From: Hirundichthys speculiger
Lineage: Eukaryota > Chordata > Actinopteri > Beloniformes > Exocoetidae
Reading direction: 5' to 3'
DNA: 64,000 nt
Assembly (NCBI GenBank): GCA_018398805.1
Contig: JAGFBZ010000364.1
Location: forward strand, 661,001 to 725,000
In this document: positions 49,201 to 60,445 of the stretch, one piece after another
Layout: each line of letters begins with the position of its first letter
Numbering within the stretch: position 1 is the stretch's first letter
The notes under the pieces: model-generated
Told to the model about the DNA's origin: nothing
Database searches by the model: none
The model's input: only the letters and a program-made list of their open reading frames with translations
Program-made: the position numbers and the translations under genes

Positions 49201-52190
49201 GGTCCACGAAGGTTCGTAGGGTAAAAGCAGCTCTGAGAGAACAGAAGGCCCAAGACCATTAAGACACTTAAAAACCATTAAAAGAACCTTAAAATCGATC
49301 CTGAAAGATACGGGAAGCCAATGCAGCTGAATTTTGGAAAAGCTGTAGACCTTTAACGCTCTGCTTCGGAAGACCAGAAAGCAGGCCGTCGTTTATAAAG
49401 CGGCTGACCGATTACGACTGAAAGATTATCGTGCGACAGACAGAGGAGGTTCAACTTAAAGTCACTGGACCAACAAACTGCTTGTAAACTTTGACCCTGA
49501 CTGGTGGACGAACTGATAAGACTGATTTACGAGTGCAACTGTTTAACAGACTAAATGTCTGCAGGCTGACTGTCACACCGACTTGGCTGAGGAGGAAGAG
49601 GCAGCAGGCTGTTCCTTTATTGCCGTCAGGGTGGGAGGACATGTCTGAACATGCCCGTGTGCACAGCTGACCTGCAGCTGAGGGGGGGGGGGGGGGGGGT
49701 GGGGGGGGGGGGGTTAGCTTCAGCTCAACAAACCATATGATCCACAAACACACAGAGATGTTTCACCTGCAGCTAATAGGAAACTGGTGGAGTCATTAAA
49801 CTTAAAAAAAAAAAATTAATCTTCAGCATGACAGCAGAAGAACAAGCTTCATTTCATGCTATTATTACTGAGCACCAGATGCTTCGATACTCCCACCTGA
49901 CGTCTCGTTAACCCATTAGCAGTGTTGGGTAAGTTCACTTTCTACACCAACTAGTTCAGTTCATAGTTCATAGAAATTAAAATGAACTAGTTCAGTTCAC
50001 CATTTCAAAAAAAAGAACTAAATAGTTCATTTTTACTTCATTTTTAAAAAATTCTTTTTTAATGTTACTGCGAGCAATTATTTGTCAAAATGATTACCTC
50101 TGCCCATATACTACACCACCACAAACGGCAATTATTTTATCCATTTTAACTGTCAAAACTATTGGTCCAATTCTGAATCCTTAACCAACCAGGGTTCACA
50201 TTAGCATTAGCATTAGCATTGAAGGGACAGCTCATGTAAAACTGTCATTTCAGTTTCAGTTTCTCTCTACAGCAGCCATTCCCAAACTTCAGAACACCAA
50301 GGAACAATCTGAAATGTGAAAAATCTCCACGGCCCACCGAAACCTTTAATCACAACTGTGATCAACATCCAGGACCAGGAACCATGATCTGATATTAATG
50401 TGAGGGGTCAACAAATAAGGTGACACTTGTAATATTAAGTTAAGATGACAGTAGAATAACACTTAACTAGTTTGTTTTATTACTTATTAATGTTTTTTTA
50501 ATCATGTCATGAATATTCTACAGTAATTAAAAACATATTTAAAAAAGATCGAGGATTTAAAACACATTTGTTTAACTTTAATGACCTCTCACGGCCCACC
50601 AGGAGGCCGCAGCCCACACTTTTGGGAATACAGTAGATTAAAAATATGAGGAAAAACTTGCTGCCAAATGGTCTTTATTATCAGACAAAAACAGGTACTT
50701 AAAGGAGCCGTATGTAAGAGATCTAATAAAACGAATCATAAAATGACCCCGATATGTCAACAGCTTTAAAAATCAGTTTCATTTCAAATACTTATGTCAC
50801 TGACAACAGCACTCAACAGGATATTCCCGTTTAAAAGAGGAGTTGCAGCCCTCAACTGATGTTGATTTGTCATTTTTGTTTGGCCTGAAGCGCCACCTCC
50901 ACCTATCTCCCAATCACGAAGTCAGTAGTGTTTCGGCATCCGGGTTGCCAGCTCGGCTCTAATTATATACCTCGTTATGAATCCGAGTTACGTCGTGACA
51001 AGGTCCGAAATAAAACAAGGATTTGTATAGGAGATGCTTTTGATAGATGGAGACGGCTGAAAGCGGAGAAGAATTTGAAGACAGACGCCAACGTTGCTGA
51101 TTTCTCCTGGACAGGTAAGATTCATAGCTAAATGTTTGGCTAACGCTAATTAGTGGACAAGGTAACAGTGGTACCTCTACTTACGAACGCCTACATACGA
51201 AACTTTAGGTTACGAAACGCCCAACGGGAAAATATTTCCTCTAGTTACGAAAAGATCAAAGAAAGAAAAGATCTTTCATAAAGCATTAAATATAATTAAC
51301 AGAAAATAAAACTTACTGGTAGGACTCGTCACTTGCCATGGCAGCCTACGTTCCTGCTGCATTCTGCAGCCAACCTGGCAACCTCTGGTCGGGGAGGAGG
51401 GGAGGAGGGGAGGGTACACGCCGCTCAACAGTAATTTGAAAGTGACTTGCAAAGTACCAGTTTTGGCCATAATCTTACAAACGGCTCCTTTAAGGCTGCA
51501 AATGTTTTTCCCCCATTTCAAATTGGTTCAATTTTCCCCCTGAGAGTCCACGGGCCGTTCCCTCCGGCTCTGGGTAACTGTAGCTTTCATCTTCCTTCAT
51601 GATCGTTTTAAACATTCGATGACGCAACTGTTAGCGTGACAGATGTTGCCATGTTTGTCCAAATAAAAGGGCAACTAACGCCATGTGCTTCTGACGTGAC
51701 ATCAAGCAACAACTCACTGTTCTGCAACTTTTAACCTCCATGCCACTCCCGTCACCCCGGCAACCCTATTTTCTGTAGCTGTGACTGTCTTGATCCTACC
51801 TGACTGCTCTGCTGGCTGGTCACCGGGCGAGGCCGCGTTCCTGCCGCCCTCCTCTCTCCGGTCGCAGAGGGGCGAACGAGGGGGCGAAGGAGGGGGCGAA
51901 GGAGGGGGCGTCGGGGACGACGCAGGTAACGGATGGCGAGTCTCTGGCTCGTCCCGCCTCTCCGGTTGGGTGTAAGGCGGGAGGTAGATGACCTGCAGAG
52001 GGTCTAGATGGTAATGATTCTGGGGGCCACCGGCGCCGGTTCTCGTTCTGCCGGTGGACGTGGGAAGCAGGCTGAGCCCGGTTCGGAGGGGGGGAGGCAC
52101 ACGGCAGGCATTGTGGGGGGGGAGAAGGCCGTTTCCTCCTCCTCCTCCTCCACTTTTTCCAACAGTCTCGATGGTCTCTGCGCGGGCCAT
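43574..52190 (-). CDS. bbc3: BBC3/PUMA, BH3-only apoptosis inducer (3 coding exons)
   Basis: Three minus-strand coding exons join in phase to 218 codons: 52190-51800, 45734-45565 and 43669-43574. BBC3 is the p53-induced BH3-only protein that binds anti-apoptotic BCL-2 proteins at the mitochondrion and frees BAX/BAK. The BH3 motif VASQLKVIGDEF (residues 168-179) has all four hydrophobic positions (V168, L172, I175, F179) and the invariant D177. The C terminus WRDVWRGLFNFITQTLSTFY corresponds to the human tail around WRVLYNLIMGLL. The N terminus MARAETIE resembles human MARARQEG. The middle is Pro/Arg-rich and low in complexity. SAE1 is its neighbour in human too. Splicing of exon 2 uses the AG at 45736-45735. 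An upstream AG (45770-45769) would break the frame. Confidence 0.93.
44510..44533. repeat. G24 homopolymer in the bbc3 intron
   Basis: An uninterrupted G run after a GT repeat (44487-44509). It reads as C on the bbc3 transcript. Confidence 0.9.
44743..44939. repeat. Perfect 25-base inverted repeat, 147-base loop
   Basis: Arms 44743-44767 and 44915-44939 are exact reverse complements (GAATAAAGTCGAAATGCAGT... on the left). Extra ACTTTATTCTC units follow the right arm to 44981. Confidence 0.9.
45167..45208. repeat. CA microsatellite in the bbc3 intron
   Basis: An ACACAC run with two CGCAC interruptions. Confidence 0.95.
45565..45734 (-). CDS. bbc3: bbc3 middle coding exon with the BH3 motif
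   Basis: Encodes VGDLCLTCCPRMSTRTGLHT and, after APGREAVREME, LRRVASQLKVIGDEFNATVL then RRA. Donor GCA|GTGAGT is perfect. Acceptor CTTCCTCCAG fits the phase left by the first coding exon. Confidence 0.94.
46198..46248. repeat. CA microsatellite in the bbc3 intron
   Basis: About 25 CA units with one CG interruption. The VCVCVC reading frame over it is not a gene. Confidence 0.95.
47408..48900 (-). mobile_element. hAT-type element copy C, interrupted
   Basis: Starts TAGGGATGTATAACTG and follows copy A (530-1521) in the same orientation with few differences. From about 48296 to 48850 an unrelated repeat starting with AAAGTC units and including a TA microsatellite (48745-48805) interrupts it. 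Its right end is truncated. Confidence 0.8.
49637..49656. promoter_or_regulatory. Perfect p53 response element in the bbc3 intron
   Basis: GGACATGTCTGAACATGCCC consists of two RRRCWWGYYY half-sites with no spacer, 20 of 20 positions, both with the favoured CATG core. It lies between the first and second coding exons of bbc3, a gene known to be a direct p53 target in fish and mammals. Confidence 0.8.
49682..49713. repeat. G-run pair in the bbc3 intron
   Basis: Thirty-two bases, all G except one T. It lies about 25 bases from the perfect p53 site. Confidence 0.9.
49922..50100. mobile_element. hAT-like end fragment
   Basis: AGTGTTGGGTAAGTTCACTT followed by repeated ACTAGTTCAGTTCATAGTTC is a common fish hAT-type terminal sequence. 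The other end was not identified. Confidence 0.45.
50703..51489 (+). mobile_element. TTAA-flanked (Kolobok/piggyBac-like) element
   Basis: Ends AGGAGCCGTATGTAAGA / TCTTACAAACGGCTCCT lie between TTAA sites (50699-50702, 51490-51493). An internal fragment reads RDKVRNKTRICIGDAFDRWR then RLKAEKNLKTDANVADFSW, a conserved-looking N-terminal piece followed by a GT donor-like GACAG|GTAAGA. A CAGTGGTACCTCTACTTACG-type fragment is nested at 51170-51260. Confidence 0.75.
51800..52190 (-). CDS. bbc3: bbc3 first coding exon
   Basis: 130 codons plus one base. Starts MARAETIETVGKSGGGGGGN in good context (CTGAGATGG) and ends DQPAEQS. Donor CAG|GTAGGA. The exon begins 12 bases before the ATG, after TTTTAG at 52208-52203, so a non-coding exon must lie upstream. 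Confidence 0.9.
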
Positions 52191-53333
52191 CTCAGTAGTA
52201 GCCTAAAATCACACAGAAGCGTCCATCAGTCAAACTTTATTTGTGAAGCACTTTTGTGACACAGTAATGACGGTGTGACCGTCGCCATAGAAACCCCTGA
52301 CAGTGACTGGACATTAATGGAGAAGAAATGTAATATTTCTATTCTATCAACATGATTTTATGAAGAAAACAGGAAAACTGTCCTCTGCAACATTCTTCAT
52401 GTCATTTAGCATCTGAGTTGGCATCTCCAGCTGTGACGTTTCATCTGTTTTGACAAATTTACGGCTGAATTTACGGTGTAAAGATGTGACGCTTGGAGAA
52501 TAATAGACACCCATTCAGTGGGATTTCTTTTGTCTTTGCAGAATTGATAATGCGCACGTGGATATTGCTTTTGCGATAACGATAAGACCCCTGATACATT
52601 GAGCACACTCACCAACACCCAATTAGACCCTCACCAATAATCTGAATAATAAATAGGGGCAATATATCGCGATTTTCAGCTCCTAATATCGATTTTTTTA
52701 AGGAAATTTTTATTCTATTTATTTTATTTTATTTATTTATTAAATGTGCAAAAACACTAATAATAAACAATAAATGAGCAGAAACAGAGGAAACACCGAA
52801 GACGCACAATTAAAATACAGGACGAAGAGGCAACAAATACACACACAGGTCACATGACGCATGTTACACACATAATATCCAGAGATTACATCGGTTTTAG
52901 CTTGAGTGTCAGTTTAGATTACTCGCACATACCTAACGCACAGAATAACTGTGTATATAATATTGAACATTTTTATCGTTTATTGAACTGTTTTTTTTTA
53001 TATATATATATTTGTCCCTCAACAAATGGAACTATGTAATAGTATATATAGTATATATATATTATAATAGTATATATATATTATATATTATATATTTTGC
53101 ACTTCATACTGTTTTGTGAGCTGCTTTAACAGGTGGATTTCCCAGCTGTGTAGACTTTGATTTTATATTTAGATCAATTACATAAATTAAAATAATTGAC
53201 ACGGGGGCGATAAAGTCGGTTAATCGACTGGTTTTGGGTCGGTTTCGGCCCGGTCGTGTCTGCAGCTCAGCTGCTTTGCTGCTTCCACCGGTGAGCACCT
53301 TCAACCAGGCGACAACCTGAGTTCTTCTTTCGT

Positions 53334-53347
53334 CCGCGAGGGGGCAG
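53334..53347 (+). promoter_or_regulatory. Perfect CTCF core motif in the first bbc3 intron
   Basis: CCGCGAGGGGGCAG matches CCGCGNGGNGGCAG at every position. It sits about 0.75 kb from the likely first exon. Intragenic CTCF-cohesin binding is reported to restrain basal PUMA transcription in human cells. Confidence 0.65.
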
Positions 53348-53773
53348 CAGCGGACCCCCACCCGCCCCCTCTGGCGCACGAGACTTCTGTTTGTAAACAA
53401 ATCCGTGCCTCCTAGAGCGCGAGGACTCACGCACGCGTATAAACACCCTAGGTGCAGGGGCGCGTGGCAGTCAGGAAAAAAAAAAAAATCAGCGGTCACT
53501 GGTTGGTGAAAACAAACAACAACAACAACAACAGGACAATCGACATAAAAACTCGATGCCGAGAGCGTTTAATTGGGATATAACCAACCTTGTTTATATT
53601 TATGTCAACGTGTGACAGAGTGGTCAGTAAAAAAAAAAAAAAAAAAAAAAAAAATCAGCTAATGCTTATTAAAGGCTAGTTTCAGCGGCGCGCGAAACAA
53701 CGTGTCCCCGCTTTACGCTTTATTTATAATTAATACAAAATTAATGTCTTTCTTTTCCACACTCTTCTTTACC

Positions 53774-53793
53774 CAACATGCCTGGACATGTCC
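53774..53793. promoter_or_regulatory. Near-perfect p53 response element close to the bbc3 promoter
   Basis: CAACATGCCTGGACATGTCC is two adjacent p53 half-sites with no spacer, 19 of 20 positions (the first base is C instead of purine). It lies about 300 bases inside the intron from the putative first exon, similar to the promoter-proximal placing in human PUMA. Confidence 0.7.
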
Positions 53794-54087
53794 GCTGCTA
53801 AACAACATCAGAAACGTCGAAATAATATCACCCCGCAGACGTCCAAGGGTGAAGGGCAGCGCAAAAATATCCGTAAAATTAAAAAAATAAAATAAAATAA
53901 AGTTAGAAAGATATAACAGTAGCCGATGCGGAAATCAGGAGAAATGATGGGTCACTGAGTGGAAGTTGACAGGAGCGCGTTTCTCCCAACAGCTGGGCAG
54001 ATGATGCAACCGCGGGTCTGTCAAATTCACAACTAACTTCTGCAGCAATGGAAAAAAAAAAAAAGAAGTAAAAATGAAATCGCTTAC

Positions 54088-54400
54088 TTGGTGTGTGTGT
54101 GTGTCCGTGGTGAGGCTGTCTGTGAGTCCGAGGCCGACGGTAACAGGTGGACATGAGAGAAAATTAAACGTGCCACAAAAAAAAATAAAAATAAAAATAA
54201 GGAGACGTGGATGAGGCCGGGGACGGATCCAGAGATGGCGTCAAACTTCACTCCGGGGATTGAGTCCCTCCATGATGATGAGCTGTCTTCATCGATGTTT
54301 ATTTCTGTCGGAGATTAACCAGTCAAAGCGAAAATATCCGTGGAGATGCGAAGCATAACGGTGTCGCGTGCAGTCTGAGCTCGGGTCTGTCCGACGAGCC
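54088..54400 (-). other. bbc3: Putative bbc3 non-coding first exon and promoter
   Basis: A donor-like CCAA|GTAAGC lies at 54088/54087 on the minus strand and the sequence upstream is CpG-rich. An ETS-type ACCGGATGT (54446-54438) sits just upstream. The exact start is unknown, and transcript data would be decisive. Confidence 0.35.
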
Positions 54401-54479
54401 GCTCCGGGGCGCTTTTATCGTTAAAATAGTGGCGTCAACATCCGGTGCGAACTTTCAAAATAAGAGCATATATATAACC

Positions 54480-54905
54480 CGCGAGCTGCTTCTCCTTTTC
54501 CCTTCAGCTGTTCCCTTCAGGGGTCGCAGCAGAGAATTATCCAACTCTGTTTAACCCTATTTTCTAAATCCTATAACGTATTCATGATTTATTCATGATT
54601 TATTCACCAATCATTCAGTCTGGTCTCCCTGACTTTCTGTCCTGATTCCTGATCCTATCCATCCTGGTCAAACCCACAGAGAAACTCAATGTTTTATCCT
54701 CTGCTACCTCTCCTCCATTCCTCAGGCATCCTCTCACTCTCTAAGCTCTTGTTGAAAGTCCTCGTCAAAAACTCCACTGCCACCTGTCCCAGACGCGTCC
54801 ATACCTCCACAGGTGTATCATCAGGACCAACTGCCTTCGCTCTCCTCACTTCAGCTACAACCGCCACCTCTTCCTACTCTTCGTTCTCTTTCATCTTCCC
54901 ATAAC
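54480..54905 (-). mobile_element. RTE-like LINE relic
   Basis: The minus strand reads KAVGPDDTPVEVWTRLGQVA, then VEFLTRTFNKSLESERMPEE and WRR, a block just before the RT fingers in RTE-type LINEs. The 3'-end motif CTTCAGGGGTCGCAGCAGAG lies in plus at 54515. Confidence 0.75.
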
Positions 54906-57753
54906 CCGCGAGCTTACCCTAATGAAAAAAAAAAGCAGCTGACTGATTTTAATAACTCTTTGTAACACATTTATACATCATTGAACCTGACATACCAGTT
55001 TTGCAACGCCGCTTTCCGATGCTTTTATTTTGCTGGCTGTACCTGCTGGCTATATCTTCTTCACTTGACTTCCGCCTTCCCTCCACAACAAGTGCTGACA
55101 TGCTTTTTGACAGGATGTACTCTCCTCTCCTGCGTCGCTGCCCCTCTTTCTCCTAGCACTTTTTCACTTTTTTCTTTTTTTAATCACATTTGGGACTTTA
55201 GAAACAATTTGCCTATCAGTTGTTTTTTCCTGCCTGACTTTGTTTGTTAATTCTACTATGCAAACAAGCAGCTGTGTAAATCTAACAGTCCCCCCCCCCA
55301 CCCCCACCCCCCATTGCACTATATAATTTACGTATTTATTTATATGTTGTATACGTTCTGTTGCTGCTAGTGCAGATTGCTGCTAAATGAAGTTTCATTG
55401 TATTTTGCTGTGCAATGACGATAAAGCTTCTTAAATCCAAAACCTGTGCCAATCCAATCAAACCACTCTGGGGAAACAGGGAGCAGCCTCAAAGCTAGTT
55501 ATATATCTTATATAGTGTTGGTCATCTGCTCATCACAGAGCCACACCCGATCCACCTACTCACAGAAAAAAAACAAACTCCCTCCTTTCCCCCCCCCCCA
55601 CCGGCCCCATTTCCTCTTTAGCTTGAGAGCTTTTCGGTGGCTGTAAAGTCACACTTCTGCTCATCCTTACCTTCAGTGAGTCTGACTCAGCCTGTAGTTT
55701 CACTGTTTTTAACACATTCAAAAGTAATAAATGTCAAGCGTCAAAACCATCAATGCCTCCGCGATCAGTTGTGCTGTTGTGATTCAGGTTAGCAGCAGCT
55801 TCATCGGTGAACTGTAGAAGCTCCTGAAGCTGAACGGTCTGCTGGTGCAGCACTCAGACTGATGGCTGTCTGATTTTCATTCAGGTGTCAGATTACACGC
55901 GCCACCTGCTGTGAAGAGCTTCCCAGGTGAAATGAGACTTTCAGTGGACTCAGATCCAGCTGCAGGACAGCTGTGGAGCCCTGTCACGTGCAACACAAGC
56001 GCTCAGTATTTGCACATTTCCACAAACATTGAGTAAATGTTTGGAGTTCACATGGTTTGAATTTCATGCGGACTCCGCTCCAGGGACTTTTAAAATGGAT
56101 TTTCCACAGTTTTCCAAGAAAGAAAAAGAGTTGAAAAAAAAAAATTAAAGTGAGATATATTTGTCTCTGAATTAAATTCTTTGTGAAGCGAAGGCAGTAT
56201 TTTCTCGACGTCCATCTTATATATTTAGTGCTAACCACCTTGAAAAAAACCAACCAAACAAACAAAAGAACTGAAAGGGAGAAAATATATAATTGGACGT
56301 GAAACCGGGTTTTGAGCTGCTTTTCTCACATTTGTCGTCGCTCTGAGATCCTCGTGGGTTCTCGTGCGTGTTGCACGTCACCGTAACGCGGTGAAGTCTT
56401 TCAAGGTGACTCATCAGGTTGTTGTGAATGAACCTATTTTTCTTTGAGGTAAAAGTGAAGACTGACAAACAGTTTTTTTTTTGTGAAGTGACTCAACACG
56501 CTTCATGCCCTGCAGATCTTGCACTGCTGTATTCTTGAGCCCCCCCCCCCACCCCCCTCCATTAACAAAAAAACAACCAACAAACCAGTTTTGTCTTCCT
56601 GTTTCTAGAGTCCTCCATGGAGGAACGAGGGTCTAATTTTAGTTCTTGTGAACTTGCACGCGTGTTTTCACCTTTCACCTCTTTCTTGTTTGGTGTTATT
56701 CTGCAGAGCTTGTTTTTTTTTTTTTGTTTTTGTTTTCTCCTTGGGTGTCATCTCGTAGTACAGCAGAGTCTTTCGGGATGACTCATCAGGTTGTTGTGAA
56801 TGAAGCATCTCTCTCTCTGCGGTGTCAAGCGACGGCTCCACCGCCGGCTCCACCGCCGGCTCTTCTCAGAAATGCAGACCAACCTCCCACACTTCAGCTG
56901 AAACCCATTCGAGGGGACGTGTTTCTCAAATCCGTACGTCAGAGATTGTGATCCCGGATTATCGAGCATCTCGTTGACGCTGTAATCCAATTTTGACAGG
57001 CCGTTAAATCCAAATCGCTCACCCATTAAATGCATCTGCCCTCTAGATGTGAACTTACCGGGCAGATACTGACAAGTTTAACACGCTGTTGCAAACACTG
57101 TTTCGGTTTTGTGCATGCTTATCTGTTAATCTGACTTTGACGCGTCACAGTTTGGTTTCCAGGCTTCAGGCTCGAACCCCTCACAGACGCCTGAACCGCA
57201 GAAAGAAGAGCTGCAGCTCTGCATAATATTAGCATCCTGAGTGACATCAGAAACCCCCACCGTCTCGACCCCTGACCCCCCAGTTTATTGTGTCCTGGAA
57301 AGACCCCCTCAGCTGCGGGGCAGGGGACGGGGGAGGGGGGGCACCGCTGAGCTGAGGCTGTTTAACCGACTGGAAACGGCAGCTTGTCTCAGGACCACTC
57401 CCTCCTCCGCCGACACCACGTCCTCCAGCCAGCAGACTGGCACACACCCCTTTGTTTGGGTTCGGGGGGGGGGGTGCGTCCCCTCTCAGGTACATGCCCA
57501 GGCAAACATCCTCTGCCCACTTCGACACCGACAGAAGTGCCACGTGGTCCAACATTCTGTGGAGACCATCACAATTGTGGTTGGGATGTTTTTTTTTAGT
57601 AAAACAGTCGCCTGTTGATGTTTTGTTATGAACTCCATGCATTGCTTTTATGACATCTAGCCGTTACAAAAGATGTTTAGGCTCGTAGTTTAATGTGAAA
57701 TAAGCGACTGGTGCCTTACATATTGTTTTAATACAGGATGAAGCGACTTCATT
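54906..57753. other. Intergenic, no gene recognised
   Basis: A TTTCATTGTATTTTGCTGTG-type LINE tail lies at 55390-55440. C-runs occur at 55287 and 56540. An ACTCATCAGGTTGTTGTGAA segment occurs twice (about 56408 and 56779), suggesting a small local duplication. No exon was supported. Confidence 0.45.
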
Positions 57754-58465
57754 GGGTGCGTTTACATGGGAAATTTAATTCCTCTTTAATTCAGAATTAA
57801 AGTTAAAGCCGAATAAAAGTTACCATGTAAACACTTAATTCCATATGAAAATGTCAATTCCGAATTAACTTAATTCCGAAGTAAGTGGCTGGTTTATTCC
57901 CATTTTAATTCCGCATTAAGTAATTCCGCGGTCATGTAAACACTCATTCCTCTTTAAATTAATTCCTGTCTTTCTGCGCATGCTAGTTCTCTTGCCCGTC
58001 TGTCGCGATGACGCTTATATTCCGGCAGCACGCAGTAAACGGTGTTTAAGAGCAGAGACGATTTATTTAATAAATAGCTTGGAGGAACTGGAAATAATTA
58101 AAAGAACAGATGGCAGGAAACATAAAAATTGTAAGTTTTTCAAAGCGGCAAGGTTAAATGAAGGAGGTTTCACAGATAGAGACGCCACCCAGGTCAAAAA
58201 TAAGTGGAATGTTGTTGCTAACCAGTTAGCTAAGTTTGTTTTCTTCCGGTAGATGTAAAGACGTCCGCCCCCCCCATCCAATCAGAACCCTTCCCAACCC
58301 CCAGACCTAAAGCAGAGTTGGATAAAGCCGAACTAATGTGTTTTCCATGTAAACCTTAATTCGGAATTACTATTTCCATGTAAACTCGAAGAAAAATAGT
58401 TTAATGCGGAATTATTTAATTCCTAATTTTAATTCCGAATTAAAAAACATCATGTAACCGCAGCC
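57754..58465 (+). mobile_element. 712-bp Harbinger-like element carrying only a Myb-like ORF (copy 2)
   Basis: It is the inverted counterpart of 33078-33789 and has exactly the same length. The ORF 57980-58252 (90 codons) differs from copy 1 at only a few residues, and keeps the same start and stop. Flanking triplets ATT / AAT do not match perfectly. Confidence 0.85.
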
Positions 58466-58816
58466 AATGATATCGACGGGTTAAAGTCTTCGCTACCTGG
58501 CCCTGAGGCAGCCTGGAGGGTACAGGAGCCTCTGGAGATCCTGGAGGGGCCAACAGGGCCAGCCCGACTGCCTGAATATCACCTGTAAGGTGGCAGAGCC
58601 CCCGTTCACCTGGGGGTTTGCAGACACGTATCGTTCTGGTTATTCCAGCCAAAGCAAACGGGATCTGGACCAGTGATCAGCAGACTGAATCGTCCTGCGG
58701 TTTAGTTGAGGTGAACTGTTTTCTTCTTTGCCCTAAGTTCCTCGCTGTGGCCAAAACTGATGCAACAAAAGCAGCGAGAACCATCGGCCGTATAACGAGC
58801 ACTGGACAGTCCCTCC

Positions 58817-59417
58817 TAGTGCTGGGCGATATGGAAAAAATCATATATCACGATATGGACTATTTTATATCACAATAATGATATATATCACGATATACCA
58901 TAATAAAGTATGTTTTCAGTTATTCTCTGAAAAGTTTGACAAAAATTTCATTGCTTACTTTTCAACTTTATTTTGAAAGGACATTTAGCTGAACTGTCAC
59001 AAACATACATTTTAGTGCAGCAAAAACAGGTAGGTACAGAGGTACAGTAGCTTTCACATTTTTTTTTAAAGTGCACAACAGTTTCTGAGAGGAAAAACAC
59101 ATTTTTGCACAGAAGTTCAGCTATAAAAAATAAACACAAATTATTTTTCAACTTTCTGAAATCTGTATCCTTGTAGTTCAAAGTTTACAAACCAATATAA
59201 AGTGTCTAAAGTAAACATCAGGGTTGAAGAGAACTCTGTTTAAGGCATTAACCATGAATAAAAGTGCAAACATAAAAGGCCAATTACATATTTGCTGTAA
59301 TAATTGATAAAATTAGGATAGAAACGATAGAAACGATAGAAACGATAGAAGAGAAATGGCACGATATACACTTTTATATTGTCCCCACGATATATATCGT
59401 CATATTGCCCAGCACTA
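58817..59417. mobile_element. hAT-type MITE
   Basis: Terminal repeats TAGTGCTGGGCGATAT / ATATTGCCCAGCACTA (one mismatch), with a perfect 8-base duplication GTCCCTCC (58809-58816, 59418-59425). 601 bases, no ORF. Confidence 0.92.
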
Positions 59418-60149
59418 GTCCCTCCTGTGACGGGACTCCTGGGTTCCTGGAGGTTGGTTTTAAAGCTCCATCTAAAGCGCCATCTCGGTACGAGCTGACT
59501 CAGCATAACCTTCGCTAATCCAGGAATGGGCGTATGGATGGAGCGACCAAGCCTGGTCGCTGGTTGGAGCACAGCCACCTCATCTCAGCCCTCATCTCAG
59601 TCTCCCTGCTCTGGCTGCCGAAGCTAAAGGCCAACGAGCTCGTGACCCTCGGCCAACCCAGAGTCAGTCACGGTGGTCCAGTGAGTGACACAACAAGCCA
59701 TGACGACAGACGTCCAGTCTTAGGAGTCTTCTGTCATCCAGGCAGCAGCGACAGATACAAACCAAACAATAACGGGCCAGTGGTGACAGGAACAAATTAT
59801 TTTTTCAGTGAATTTTTCAGTAGAATATCTGGCAGAAACATGAAATCATTAGAAAGGGGGTAGCTTAGGTGAAGCTGGGCTGAGCTTTCTTTAAAGGCAT
59901 GACCTTGTGCGGTTGGCTAAGATCATTCAGGTTCCCACCTGCCATCTTTCTTTATCATGGCTCATTACGCTGACCACACGCCCAAGGGCCCTCCATAGCT
60001 CGCTTGCATTCACCTTACAACAATTCCACTACTTCTTTATTATTATTTTTTACTTTTTCTGTGCTCTCCTCTCTCTGTCCTACATCCTCTTTCTGTCCTC
60101 CATCTTCTCTCTGTCCTACATCCTCTCTCTGTCCTGTCTCCCCTCTTTT

Positions 60150-60445
60150 CTTTTCTCTTTTCTACCCGGCTGGCCTTCGGCAGGAAGGTCCCCCCATATG
60201 AGCCAGGTCCTGCTCAAGGTTTCTTCCTCTTAAAGTGGAGTTTTTCCTTGCCACTGTTTGGTATAAAGGTTTTTTTTCTCCCTACGTGGGAGTTTTTTAC
60301 CTGCCATTATCATTGATTGGATTTAATTATATAATCTTAGTTGATGATATTTGCTCGGGGGTCATGCTCTGGGTCTCTGTAAAGCGCCTAGAGACAATTG
60401 TCATTGTAACAGACGCTATATAAATAAAATTGAATTGAATTTAAT
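60150..60445 (-). repeat. Dispersed repeat, uninterrupted copy
   Basis: Reverse-oriented copy of the repeat at 33033-34205, ending CTATATAAATAAAATTGAAT. It gives the pre-insertion sequence for the Harbinger element at 33078. Confidence 0.8.

Noticed and set aside
52008..52259. Plus-strand ORFs opposite the first bbc3 coding exon
   Set aside because: They are antisense shadows of a GC-rich, proline/glycine-coding exon.
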